The notes beneath the pieces were generated by a model. That model was not told the DNA's origin. It searched no databases and saw nothing but the letters and a program-made list of their open reading frames with translations. A stretch of 33,285 nt of DNA, from the NCBI RefSeq assembly GCF_050286925.1, contig NZ_JBFWFX010000017.1, forward strand, positions 1 through 33,285, given 5' to 3'. The stretch comes from Caloranaerobacter sp050286925. GTDB taxonomy: Bacteria; Bacillota; Clostridia; Tissierellales; Thermohalobacteraceae. A program made the translations under genes and the position numbers. Of the stretch, positions 15,870-23,230 are shown piece by piece. The stretch's first letter is position 1. Each line of letters begins with the position of its first letter.

Positions 15870-15889
15870 GAAGTAAGGAGGGAAGAGGG

Positions 15890-16231
15890 ATGGCAAAATT
15901 AAGAAAACTAGGTCGCAGAACTGACCATAGAAAAGCAATGTTAAGAAATTTAGTAACTAGTTTATTAAAAAATGGGAAAATTGAAACAACAGAAGCTAGA
16001 GCAAAAGAAACTAGAAGATTAGCTGAAAAGATGATAACTCTTGCAAAAAGAGGAGATTTACATGCTAGACGTCAAGTTTTAGCATTTGTATATGATGAAA
16101 CTGTTGTTAAAACATTATTTGATGAAATCGCACCTAAATATGCTGAAAGAAATGGTGGTTATACAAGAATATTAAAAATTGGACCTCGTAGAGGCGATGG
16201 TTCAGAAATGGTAATAATAGAATTAGTATAG
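15890..16231 (+). CDS. rplQ: 50S ribosomal protein L17
   Basis: L17 lies at the tunnel exit side of the 50S. The 113-residue product begins MAKLRKLGRRTDHRKAMLRN and includes LLKNGKIETTEARAKETRRLAEKMI and GGYTRILKIGPRRGDGSEM, all family signatures. It is the last gene of the alpha operon and is followed within 8 nt by a terminator hairpin. Confidence 0.98.
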   Translation: MAKLRKLGRRTDHRKAMLRNLVTSLLKNGKIETTEARAKETRRLAEKMITLAKRGDLHARRQVLAFVYDETVVKTLFDEIAPKYAERNGGYTRILKIGPRRGDGSEMVIIELV

Positions 16232-16238
16232 ATAGTGT

Positions 16239-16277
16239 AGGGGATTAAGTTGTCAGCTTAACTTAGTCCCTATTTTC
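16239..16277 (+). terminator. Terminator after rplQ
   Basis: GGGATTAAGTT pairs with AACTTAGTCCC (with one G-T pair) across a TGTCAGCTT-type loop, and TATTTTCTT follows. It closes the long ribosomal-protein transcription unit. The ecf genes start soon after, so partial read-through is possible. Confidence 0.75.
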
Positions 16278-16305
16278 TTAAGTTTTCGTATGAGTGGGGA
16301 TAGAT

Positions 16306-17136
16306 ATGAGAGAAATAATGGTTAAAATGGATAATGTAACATATGAGTACACTAATAGTGAAGAAGAACGTATAGCAGCGGTAAAGAACATTAATTTGGA
16401 AATATATAAAGGGGAATTCCTTGTAATTTTAGGGCATAATGGTTCAGGCAAGTCTACTCTTGCTAAACTAATGAATGCACTTTTACTACCGTCTAAGGGC
16501 AAGGTTTATGTAAATGGGATTGATACGACTGATATGGAGAGAATTTGGGACATTAGGCAGACTGCTGGAATGGTATTTCAAAATCCAGATAACCAAATTG
16601 TTGCAACTATAGTAGAAGAAGATGTAGCATTTGGACCTGAAAATCAAGGAATAGAACCGAATGAAATAAGAAAAAGAGTAGACGAGGCTTTGGCTGCAGT
16701 TGAGATGTCAGAATATAAAGAGTATGCACCACACCTACTTTCAGGTGGACAAAAGCAGAGAATAGCTATAGCAGGCGTTCTAGCTATGAAACCTGAGTGT
16801 ATAATTCTAGACGAACCAACAGCTATGCTTGACCCATCTGGCAGAAAAGAAGTTATGAATACAATAAAAAAACTTAATAGAAATGAAAAAAAGACTATCA
16901 TACACATAACGCATTATATGGATGAAGCTGTTTTAGCAGACAGGATAATTATTATGGAAGAAGGACAAATTATAATGGAGGGTACTCCTAAGGAAATATT
17001 CAGTCAGGTAGAAAAATTAAAAAGCATGGGACTAGATGTGCCACAAGTAACTGAATTGGCGTATAAACTTAGAAAAGAAGGTATTGATATACCTGCAGAT
17101 ATACTAACAGTTGAGGAATTGGTGAGTGTACTATGA
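16306..17136 (+). CDS. ecfA1: ECF transporter ATPase EcfA1
   Basis: One of two ATPases of the energy-coupling-factor module that powers vitamin or metal uptake with interchangeable S components. The 276-residue product has Walker A GHNGSGKSTL (about 39-48), the Q-loop VFQNPDNQIV, signature LLSGGQKQRIAIAG and Walker B CIILDEPTAMLDP, then the switch histidine in THYMDEA. I start it at the ATG at 16306, 5 nt after GGGGA. An in-frame GTG at 16294 overlaps that site. It overlaps ecfA2 by 4 nt (ATGA). Confidence 0.95.
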   Translation: MREIMVKMDNVTYEYTNSEEERIAAVKNINLEIYKGEFLVILGHNGSGKSTLAKLMNALLLPSKGKVYVNGIDTTDMERIWDIRQTAGMVFQNPDNQIVATIVEEDVAFGPENQGIEPNEIRKRVDEALAAVEMSEYKEYAPHLLSGGQKQRIAIAGVLAMKPECIILDEPTAMLDPSGRKEVMNTIKKLNRNEKKTIIHITHYMDEAVLADRIIIMEEGQIIMEGTPKEIFSQVEKLKSMGLDVPQVTELAYKLRKEGIDIPADILTVEELVSVL

Positions 17137-17996
17137 CTATTGTTATAAAAAATCTAACTCATATTTATAATCCAAAAAGTCCATTTGAGACAAAAGCTTT
17201 AGACAATATAAATTTAGAGATTGCTAAAGGAGAGTTTGTAGGTTTAATTGGACATACGGGTTCTGGTAAATCTACTTTAATTCAACATCTTAATGGCCTT
17301 TTAAAACCTACATCTGGGAAAATCTTTATTAATGATTTGGATATAACATCAAAAGATGTAAGCTTAAAAGAGATTAGACAGAAGGTAGGACTAGTATTCC
17401 AATATGCTGAATATCAGCTTTTTGAAGAAACAGTAGCAAAGGATATAGCTTTTGGTCCTAAGAATTTAGGTTTATCTGAAGATGAGATAGAGAAAAGAGT
17501 TAAAGAATCGATGGAAATGGTTGGACTGGATTATGAAGCCTTAAAAGACAGGTCTCCGTTTGAGTTAAGTGGAGGTCAGAAAAGAAGGGTTGCTATAGCA
17601 GGAATACTTGCTATGAAGCCAGAGATTTTAATACTAGATGAGCCAACAGCTGGATTAGACCCAAGAGGTAGAGATGAAATATTAGGGCAAATTAAAAAAT
17701 TACATGAAAAATATAAGATTACAATAATACTTGTTTCGCATAGTATGGAAGATATAGCTAAATTGGTTAATAGGCTTATCGTTATGTATAAAGGTAAAAT
17801 AGTGATGAATGGGACGCCTAGGGAAATTTTTAGTAAATCTGATGAACTTGAGAAATTGGGATTAGGAATACCTCAAATAACATACTTTATGAAAGCTCTA
17901 AAGAAGAAATGGCAGGGTATTAGAGATGATGTAATAACAGTAGATGAGGCTAAAGAAGAAATTCTAAGAGCTATAAGGGGAAATAATTATGATTAA
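17133..17996 (+). CDS. ecfA2: ECF transporter ATPase EcfA2
   Basis: The second ATPase of the module, 287 residues. Walker A is GHTGSGKSTL, the Q-loop is VFQYAEYQLFEETV (the YAEYQLFE form is typical of EcfA2), the signature is ELSGGQKRRVAIAG and Walker B is ILILDEPTAGLDP. The C-terminal extension after about residue 225 is the dimer domain. It overlaps ecfA1 by 4 nt and ecfT by 8 nt, so the three are surely translated as one unit. No substrate-binding S component gene is in the window. Confidence 0.96.
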   Translation: MTIVIKNLTHIYNPKSPFETKALDNINLEIAKGEFVGLIGHTGSGKSTLIQHLNGLLKPTSGKIFINDLDITSKDVSLKEIRQKVGLVFQYAEYQLFEETVAKDIAFGPKNLGLSEDEIEKRVKESMEMVGLDYEALKDRSPFELSGGQKRRVAIAGILAMKPEILILDEPTAGLDPRGRDEILGQIKKLHEKYKITIILVSHSMEDIAKLVNRLIVMYKGKIVMNGTPREIFSKSDELEKLGLGIPQITYFMKALKKKWQGIRDDVITVDEAKEEILRAIRGNNYD

Positions 17997-18786
17997 AGAT
18001 ATTACTATAGGTCAATATTATCCTGGAAATACAGTTGTTCATAAGTTAGACCCTAGGATAAAGATAATAATAACATTTTTGTTTATTATAGCATTATTTT
18101 TTATAGATAAGTTTTTACCATATTTATTTATACTAGGTTTTATCTTAATGGTTATTTTAATATCTGAAATTCCAATAAAATACATATTAAAGGGTTTAAA
18201 ACCTTTACTTCCTATTATTATAATTACATTTATATTGAACTTATTTATGACTAAGGGGCAAGTGATTTTTGAAATAGGTCCGTTAGACGTTACAATAGAA
18301 GGTTTAAATAAGGCATTATTTATGGCACTTAGATTAATTTTTTTAATAGTAGGTACATCATTACTTACATTAACAACTTCTCCAATATCACTAACTGATG
18401 GTATAGAAAAATTATTGAACCCATTTAAAAGGATAGGAGTTCCAGCTCACGAATTAGCAATGATGATGACGATAGCATTAAGATTCATTCCTACTTTACT
18501 TGAAGAAGCAGATAAAATTATGAAGGCCCAGATGGCTAGAGGAGCAGATTTTGAAAGTGGGAACATTCTAAATAGGGCTAAGAGTTTAGTTCCGTTATTA
18601 GTTCCATTATTTGTGAGTGCTTTTAGAAGAGCAGATGAATTAGCTATGGCTATGGAAGCGAGATGTTATAGGGGTGGAGAAAACAGAACACGAATGAAAC
18701 AATTAGTATTAAATGCAAGAGACTTTATAGCATTGGGTATAATGATTGCTTTGTTTGTAATAATAGTATTGTATAGATATTTGTAG
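17989..18786 (+). CDS. ecfT: ECF transporter transmembrane subunit EcfT
   Basis: The scaffold membrane protein (265 residues, five or six helices) that couples the two ATPases to an S component. N terminus IGQYYPGNTVVHKLDPRIKI is the family hallmark. The two arginine-centred coupling motifs are visible as QMARGADF and AMEARCYRGG, set between hydrophobic segments. It overlaps ecfA2 by 8 nt, and truA follows at once. The same order, ecfA1-ecfA2-ecfT-truA-rplM-rpsI, is found in Bacillus. Confidence 0.96.
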   Translation: MIKDITIGQYYPGNTVVHKLDPRIKIIITFLFIIALFFIDKFLPYLFILGFILMVILISEIPIKYILKGLKPLLPIIIITFILNLFMTKGQVIFEIGPLDVTIEGLNKALFMALRLIFLIVGTSLLTLTTSPISLTDGIEKLLNPFKRIGVPAHELAMMMTIALRFIPTLLEEADKIMKAQMARGADFESGNILNRAKSLVPLLVPLFVSAFRRADELAMAMEARCYRGGENRTRMKQLVLNARDFIALGIMIALFVIIVLYRYL

Positions 18787-18798
18787 GTGGTATGTTCA

Positions 18799-19551
18799 AT
18801 GAGGAACATAAAATTAGTTATTGAATATGATGGAACTCGTTATTTTGGGTGGCAGAAGCAGCCTGAATTAAAAACTATTCAAGAAGAAATTGAAAAGGCA
18901 ATAAAAAAAATAACAAAAGAAGATGTAAAATTAATAGGTTCTGGCAGAACTGATAAAGGAGTACATGCAAGAGGGCAGGTAGCAAATTTTCATACTAATT
19001 CTAAAATTCCTGCAGATAAATTCAAATTTGCATTAAATAGCGTATTGCCATTTGATATATCTATAAAAGAATCTATTGAAGTAGATGAAAGTTTTCATGC
19101 AAGATATTCTGCAAAAGGAAAAGAATATAGATATTTAGTTTACAATAGTAAAATAAGGAGTCCTCTTTTGAGAAATTATTCATATCATGTACCTTATGCT
19201 TTAGACTTATCTAAGATTAAAGAAGGTGCTAAATTCTTTGTTGGAACATATGATTTTAGAGCATTTATGTCATCTAGGAGTTGTATGGAAGATACAGTCA
19301 GAACTATTTACAATTTAGAAATAGTTGAAGAAGGAGATTTAATTGAGTTTAAGGTTACAGGAAATGGTTTTCTATATAATATGGTAAGAATTATAGTAGG
19401 GACTTTAATTGAGGTAGGATGTGGAAAGAAAAAAATAGAAGATATACCTAAAATTATAGAATCAAAAGATAGGAACAAAGCAGGGCATACAGCACAGCCT
19501 CAAGGATTATATCTAGAAAGAGTATTTTATAATCCATCGGAAATTATATGA
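18799..19551 (+). CDS. truA: tRNA pseudouridine synthase A
   Basis: TruA converts uridines 38-40 of the tRNA anticodon stem to pseudouridine. The 250-residue product begins MRNIKLVIEYDGTRYFGWQ. It has the catalytic aspartate D52 in GSGRTDKGVHARGQ and the conserved RYLVYN, FVGTYDFRAFMS and GNGFLYNMVRIIVGTL blocks. The ATG at 18799 is 8 nt after GGTGG, and an in-frame GTG directly after the ecfT stop is less likely. The last 20 nt of the gene are one arm of a structured repeat. Confidence 0.96.
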   Translation: MRNIKLVIEYDGTRYFGWQKQPELKTIQEEIEKAIKKITKEDVKLIGSGRTDKGVHARGQVANFHTNSKIPADKFKFALNSVLPFDISIKESIEVDESFHARYSAKGKEYRYLVYNSKIRSPLLRNYSYHVPYALDLSKIKEGAKFFVGTYDFRAFMSSRSCMEDTVRTIYNLEIVEEGDLIEFKVTGNGFLYNMVRIIVGTLIEVGCGKKKIEDIPKIIESKDRNKAGHTAQPQGLYLERVFYNPSEII

Positions 19552-19639
19552 CATATAAATTATGGATAATTTAAATATAATTTCCGTTTATGGATTTCAA
19601 CAAAATTTTCCTTAATTTATTTAAATCGAAAGTTTTGTT
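19532..19639 (+). repeat. Dispersed structured repeat, copy 1
   Basis: Most of this stretch is repeated at 32626-32815. ATCCAT (19532-19537) plus CGGAAATTATAT (19538-19549) pair with ATATAATTTCCG (19575-19586) and ATGGAT (19590-19595), leaving a TTT bulge. A second hairpin follows: CAAAATTTTC (19601-19610), a 17-nt loop CTTAATTTATTTAAATC, and GAAAGTTTTG (19628-19637). The loop is identical in copy 2. The left arm lies in the end of truA and the right end stops 14 nt before a promoter. Confidence 0.8.
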
Positions 19640-19652
19640 TTTAGTTAGTATC

Positions 19653-19681
19653 TTGACACACAAGGCACGTTGTATTACAAT
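19653..19681 (+). promoter_or_regulatory. Promoter of rplM-rpsI
   Basis: TTGACA (19653-19658) and TACAAT (19676-19681) with exactly 17 nt between them form a near-consensus sigma-A promoter. It lies about 90 nt upstream of rplM, as expected for a separate transcript with a leader. Confidence 0.85.
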
Positions 19682-19689
19682 ATATAGAG

Positions 19690-19766
19690 TATGAGAATAA
19701 TGGAAATCCACTAGCCCCGGATTTTTCATATAAATCTCAAAGCAATTCTGGTGAATAGGGAGGGAA
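19690..19766 (+). promoter_or_regulatory. Probable L13 ribosomal-protein leader
   Basis: The roughly 80-nt untranslated region between the promoter and rplM holds a hairpin AAATCC/GGATTT (19704-19709/19719-19724) with loop ACTAGCCCC. The C-run of the loop could pair with the GGGAGGG ribosome-binding site at 19758-19764. An L13-binding leader is known at this place in Firmicutes. I infer that this is one from location and structure, not from an alignment. Confidence 0.55.
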
Positions 19767-19771
19767 AAAGG

Positions 19772-20200
19772 TTGAAAAGCTTTTTAGCTAAGCCACAAGA
19801 AATAGAAAGAAAATGGTATATAATAGATGCGGAAGGTAAGACTCTAGGTAGATTAGCTAGTGAAGTAGCAAAAATCTTAAGAGGAAAGCATAAACCAATA
19901 TACACTCCACACGTTGATACTGGTGACCATGTAATAATAATTAATGCAGAGAAAATAGTTTTAACTGGTAAAAAATTAGAGCAGAAATACTACAGATACC
20001 ATACAGGATATCCTGGCGGTTTAAAAGAAGTTCCATACAAGAAACTAATGGCTGAAAATCCTGAGAAAGCAGTATTCTTAGCTGTTAAAGGTATGTTACC
20101 AAAGAATAGATTAGGAAGAAAGATGATTAAGAAGTTAAGAGTTTATAGAGATTCAGAACATAAACATCAAGCACAAAAACCTGAGGTTTACGAAATATAG
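19772..20200 (+). CDS. rplM: 50S ribosomal protein L13
   Basis: L13 is one of the first proteins to bind 23S rRNA. The TTG at 19772 gives MKSFLAKPQEIERKWYIIDAEG and 142 residues, the family size. It is 7 nt from GGGAGGG, while an in-frame GTG at 19751 lies ahead of that site and is rejected. Diagnostic parts are GRLASEVAKILRGKHKP, DTGDHVIIINAEKI, YRHTGYPGG-like (here RYHTGYPGG) and MLPKNRLGRKM. It is transcribed with rpsI. Confidence 0.96.
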   Translation: MKSFLAKPQEIERKWYIIDAEGKTLGRLASEVAKILRGKHKPIYTPHVDTGDHVIIINAEKIVLTGKKLEQKYYRYHTGYPGGLKEVPYKKLMAENPEKAVFLAVKGMLPKNRLGRKMIKKLRVYRDSEHKHQAQKPEVYEI

Positions 20201-20224
20201 TGCTTAAGGAGAGGAGGACTGTAA

Positions 20225-20617
20225 GTGGCTAAGGTGCAATACTACGGAACTGGTAGAAGAAAGACTTCTGTTGCTAGAGTAAGATTAGTACCTGGTGAAG
20301 GTAATATTATAATAAATAAAAGAAGCATAGATGATTATTTTGATTATGAAACATTAAAAGTTATAGTAAAAGAACCATTAGTTATAACAAATACTTTAGG
20401 AAAATATGACGTTATTGTAAGAGTAAATGGTGGCGGATTTACTGGTCAAGCTGGAGCTATAAGACATGGTATTGCTAGAGCTTTACTTAAGGCTGATGCT
20501 GAGTTAAGACCAATACTTAAGAAAGCAGGAATGTTAACAAGAGACCCAAGAATGAAGGAAAGAAAGAAATACGGATTAAAGAAAGCAAGACGTGCTCCAC
20601 AATTCTCAAAGAGATAA
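20225..20617 (+). CDS. rpsI: 30S ribosomal protein S9
   Basis: S9 has a long C-terminal tail that reaches the P-site tRNA. The 130-residue product shows YYGTGRRKTSVARVRLVPGEG, then GGGFTGQAGAIRHGIARAL, LTRDPRMKERKKYG and the tail ARRAPQFSKR with the terminal lysine-arginine that touches tRNA. The start is GTG, about 7 nt after GAGGAGG. Terminator hairpin follows 4 nt after the stop. Confidence 0.98.
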   Translation: MAKVQYYGTGRRKTSVARVRLVPGEGNIIINKRSIDDYFDYETLKVIVKEPLVITNTLGKYDVIVRVNGGGFTGQAGAIRHGIARALLKADAELRPILKKAGMLTRDPRMKERKKYGLKKARRAPQFSKR

Positions 20618-20618
20618 G

Positions 20619-20650
20619 AAAACACTGGACTTTCATCCAGTGTTTTTTTT
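20619..20650 (+). terminator. Terminator after rpsI
   Basis: ACACTGGA (20622-20629) and TCCAGTGT (20636-20643) pair around a CTTTCA loop, preceded by AAA and followed by a run of at least eight T. Textbook intrinsic terminator. Confidence 0.92.
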
Positions 20651-20776
20651 TGTCTTTTTAAATTACCAGATTTATCAATAAATTATGAAAAATATTATTA
20701 ATTAAACAAAAGTATTGTAATATAGACAAAGCCTTTTTAAATATTATTAAATGAGAATTTCAACAGGAGGAATACT

Positions 20777-21493
20777 ATGAAGCTAATAATTATAAAAAAA
20801 GAATGGATAATTATATTTTTTTTAATACTAGTGAGTTTTGTTTATTATATAAATACAAATAATTTCATAACAACATCTCTATATCTGCCTATTAATGACA
20901 AAGTAATAATTATAGATCCAGGGCATGGAGGAGTTGATCCAGGTGCAGTTGGTAAGCTAGGTAAAAAAGAAGATGATATCAACTTAGAAATAGCTCTTAG
21001 ATTGAGAAGATTAATAGAACAGACAGGAGGAATAGCTATTTTAACTAGAGAAGAAGATAAAGGATTATATACAGAAAAATCGAAAACCTATAGGCAGAAA
21101 AAGAACGAGGATTTAAGAAATCGAAGGATATTTGTAAACGAAAGTGAAGGAGATATATTTATAAGTATTCATTTAAATAGTTTTCCACAATCTAAATATT
21201 ATGGAGCTCAAACGTTTTATAAAAAAGGATGTGAAGATAGTAAGAAATTAGCAGAAATTTTGCAAGAAGAATTAAGAAATGTTTTGGATAAAAATAATAG
21301 GAGAGTTCCACAGGATAGAGATAATATATATTTACTCAGGGAAGTTAACATTCCTTCTGTGTTAATAGAATGTGGATTTATTTCAAATCCTAACGAAGAA
21401 AGACTTTTAATTGATAGTAAATATCAAGAAAAGATTGCTTGGGCTATATATATAGGTATTATGAGATATTTTAAAGAAGTGAAAAATGAATAA
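20777..21493 (+). CDS. cwlD: N-acetylmuramoyl-L-alanine amidase CwlD
   Basis: CwlD removes peptides from muramic acid in spore cortex, the first step to muramic-delta-lactam. The 238-residue product has an N-terminal membrane or signal segment (about residues 9-25, IIIFFLILVSFVYY) and a zinc amidase_3 domain. Visible are DPGHGGVDPGA with H50, E65, SIHLNSFP with H132, and the catalytic glutamate E198 in IECGFISNPNE. Its place after rpsI is conserved in spore formers. AGGAGG lies about 7 nt before the ATG. No clear sporulation promoter could be read in the 126 nt upstream. Confidence 0.9.
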   Translation: MKLIIIKKEWIIIFFLILVSFVYYINTNNFITTSLYLPINDKVIIIDPGHGGVDPGAVGKLGKKEDDINLEIALRLRRLIEQTGGIAILTREEDKGLYTEKSKTYRQKKNEDLRNRRIFVNESEGDIFISIHLNSFPQSKYYGAQTFYKKGCEDSKKLAEILQEELRNVLDKNNRRVPQDRDNIYLLREVNIPSVLIECGFISNPNEERLLIDSKYQEKIAWAIYIGIMRYFKEVKNE

Positions 21494-21563
21494 AATAATA
21501 TAGTTAGAGGGTATTATTATTAGAGAATAACATCTACGAATTTAAAATATAGGAGGAATACTG

Positions 21564-22976
21564 ATGGGAAAAATATTAGGAGCATATGTACTTCCTCATC
21601 CACCAATTATAATACCTGAAATAGGAAAAGGGCAGGAAAGTAAAGCTGCAAAGACTATTCGCAGTATGAAGCAGATAGCATCTGATATCAGTAAAAAAAA
21701 GCCTGATACTATAATTATTGTTACTCCACACGGACCTTTATTTACTGATGCAATATCAATTCTTTATGAGGATAAACTAATAGGAGATTTTAAGAGGTTT
21801 GGAAGTGAGGGAATATACTTTGAGATAATTAACAATAAAAAAATCGTGGATAATATTATAGAAAAAGCATCTTATAAAGATATTGTTTGTGCAAAAATTG
21901 ATAAAGAATTTGCATCAGACTATGATGTCGACTATAAACTAGATCATGGTGCTTTAGTACCATTATATTTCATAAAGAAAGAATATTCTGATTTTAAACT
22001 AGTACATATAACTTATGGTTTGTTATCATCTATTGAATTATATCAATTTGGAATGATATTAAAACAAGTTATCGAAGAAAGCGAAGAAAATATAGTATTT
22101 ATAGCTAGTGGTGATTTATCTCATAAATTAACAAAAGATGCTCCTAGTGGCTACAACGCAAGAGGTAAAGATTTTGATGAAATGGTAGTAAAGTTATTAG
22201 AAAGCGGAGATAGAGAGGGATTAATGAAAATAGATTTTACTTTTGCAGAGATAGCTGGAGAATGTGGTCTTCGTTCAATTATGATAATGTGTGGTTTATT
22301 AGATGGATATAAAACCGTATCAGAAGTAATTTCATACGAATATCCTTTTGGTGTTGGTTATTGTGTAAGCTATACAGAGATAGAAGGAATATCTAAAAAT
22401 AATATGCTACTTGACAAACTTATTAAGTATGAAAAAGAGAAAATGCAAAGAATAAGAGAAAATGAAGATGAATACGTAAGATTGGCAAGAGAGAGTCTAG
22501 AGTATTTTATAAAGAATGGTAAAGTAATGGATATACCTGTGAATGTTAATAAAGAAATGATTATGAATAAAGCTGGAGTTTTTGTATCAATAAAAAAAGA
22601 CGGTAAATTGAGAGGATGTATAGGTACTATAGCTCCAACTGAAGAAAATATAGCAAAAGAGATTATAAGAAATGCAATTAAAGCGGGTACCGAAGACCCA
22701 CGTTTCTATCCTGTAGAAGAAGATGAACTTGAAAGACTAAAATATTCTGTTGATATTATTAAGGAACCAGAAGAAATAGATACGATAGAAAAATTAGATA
22801 TTAAAAAATACGGTGTTATTGTAAGAAAAGGATATAAAATGGGAGTTTTGCTTCCAGATTTAGAAGGTGTGGATAGTCCAGAAGAGCAGGTACTAATAGC
22901 ATTAAGAAAAGCAGGCATAAGACCTGATGAAGGATATATATTAGAACGATTCGAAGTTATAAGACATTGTGGATAG
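21564..22976 (+). CDS. Memo-like / AMMECR1 fusion (AmmeMemoRadiSam proteins B and A)
   Basis: A 470-residue fusion of two domains. Residues 1 to about 275 are a Memo/LigB-type extradiol dioxygenase-like fold with PHPPIIIPE (H12), TPHGP (H56), LDHGALVPLYF (H128) and ASGDLSHKLT (D184, H187). Residues about 300-468 are an AMMECR1 domain with GKLRGCIGT (347-355), EDPRFYPV and the SVDIIKEPEEI region. In many bacteria and archaea these partners occur with a radical-SAM gene, giving the system its name. That gene is not adjacent here. The reaction is not established. AGGAGG lies about 7 nt before the ATG, 70 nt after cwlD with no terminator between. Confidence 0.9.
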   Translation: MGKILGAYVLPHPPIIIPEIGKGQESKAAKTIRSMKQIASDISKKKPDTIIIVTPHGPLFTDAISILYEDKLIGDFKRFGSEGIYFEIINNKKIVDNIIEKASYKDIVCAKIDKEFASDYDVDYKLDHGALVPLYFIKKEYSDFKLVHITYGLLSSIELYQFGMILKQVIEESEENIVFIASGDLSHKLTKDAPSGYNARGKDFDEMVVKLLESGDREGLMKIDFTFAEIAGECGLRSIMIMCGLLDGYKTVSEVISYEYPFGVGYCVSYTEIEGISKNNMLLDKLIKYEKEKMQRIRENEDEYVRLARESLEYFIKNGKVMDIPVNVNKEMIMNKAGVFVSIKKDGKLRGCIGTIAPTEENIAKEIIRNAIKAGTEDPRFYPVEEDELERLKYSVDIIKEPEEIDTIEKLDIKKYGVIVRKGYKMGVLLPDLEGVDSPEEQVLIALRKAGIRPDEGYILERFEVIRHCG

Positions 22977-23140
22977 ATTGTTAATAATTACATGTGGATA
23001 AATTGTGTATTGTGGAAAAATAATTATTATGTAAAGTTAAACATTGTCAAACTAAAGCAAATAGAACATTTATAAGTTTACATAAGTTATACACCACTGC
23101 ATGTGGATACTGTTGATAATGTGGATAAAATAGTGGATAA
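22968..23140 (+). other. Cluster of DnaA-box-like 9-mers
   Basis: Using the pattern TGTGNATAA (complement TTATNCACA), perfect matches lie at 22993-23001 and 23120-23128. One-mismatch matches are at 22968, 23011, 23102, 23111 and 23132 on the same strand, and at 23087-23095 in reverse (TTATACACC). Boxes at 23102, 23111 and 23120 abut head to tail. This is likely a DnaA-binding site, for instance a titration or control locus. An origin is not shown. Confidence 0.7.
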
Positions 23141-23145
23141 TTTAG

Positions 23146-23168
23146 AAGCGGCCTTTGGCCGCTTTTGT
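23146..23168 (+). terminator. Terminator after the Memo-AMMECR1 gene
   Basis: AAGCGGCC (23146-23153) and GGCCGCTT (23157-23164) close on a TTT loop and run into TTTT. The stem is GC-rich against a very AT-rich setting. Confidence 0.85.
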
Positions 23169-23230
23169 GCTATATTATATTTTTTTATCATATAATCTTA
23201 TAGAATGAAGGAATAACGGGGGTTATATTT

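Noticed and set aside
19751..19771. GTG start for L13 giving a longer protein.
   Set aside because: It lies ahead of the Shine-Dalgarno, and the TTG at 19772 gives the exact family length.
22968..23140. Calling the DnaA-box cluster a replication origin.
   Set aside because: No dnaA or dnaN gene and no clear DnaA-trio or unwinding element beside it. Binding site is as far as the sequence goes.
23165..23196. Sigma promoter for the amidase-domain gene (TATAAT at 23191-23196).
   Set aside because: The only -35-like bases (TTGTGC) lie 20 nt away, which is too far, and no sporulation sigma pattern fits with proper spacing.
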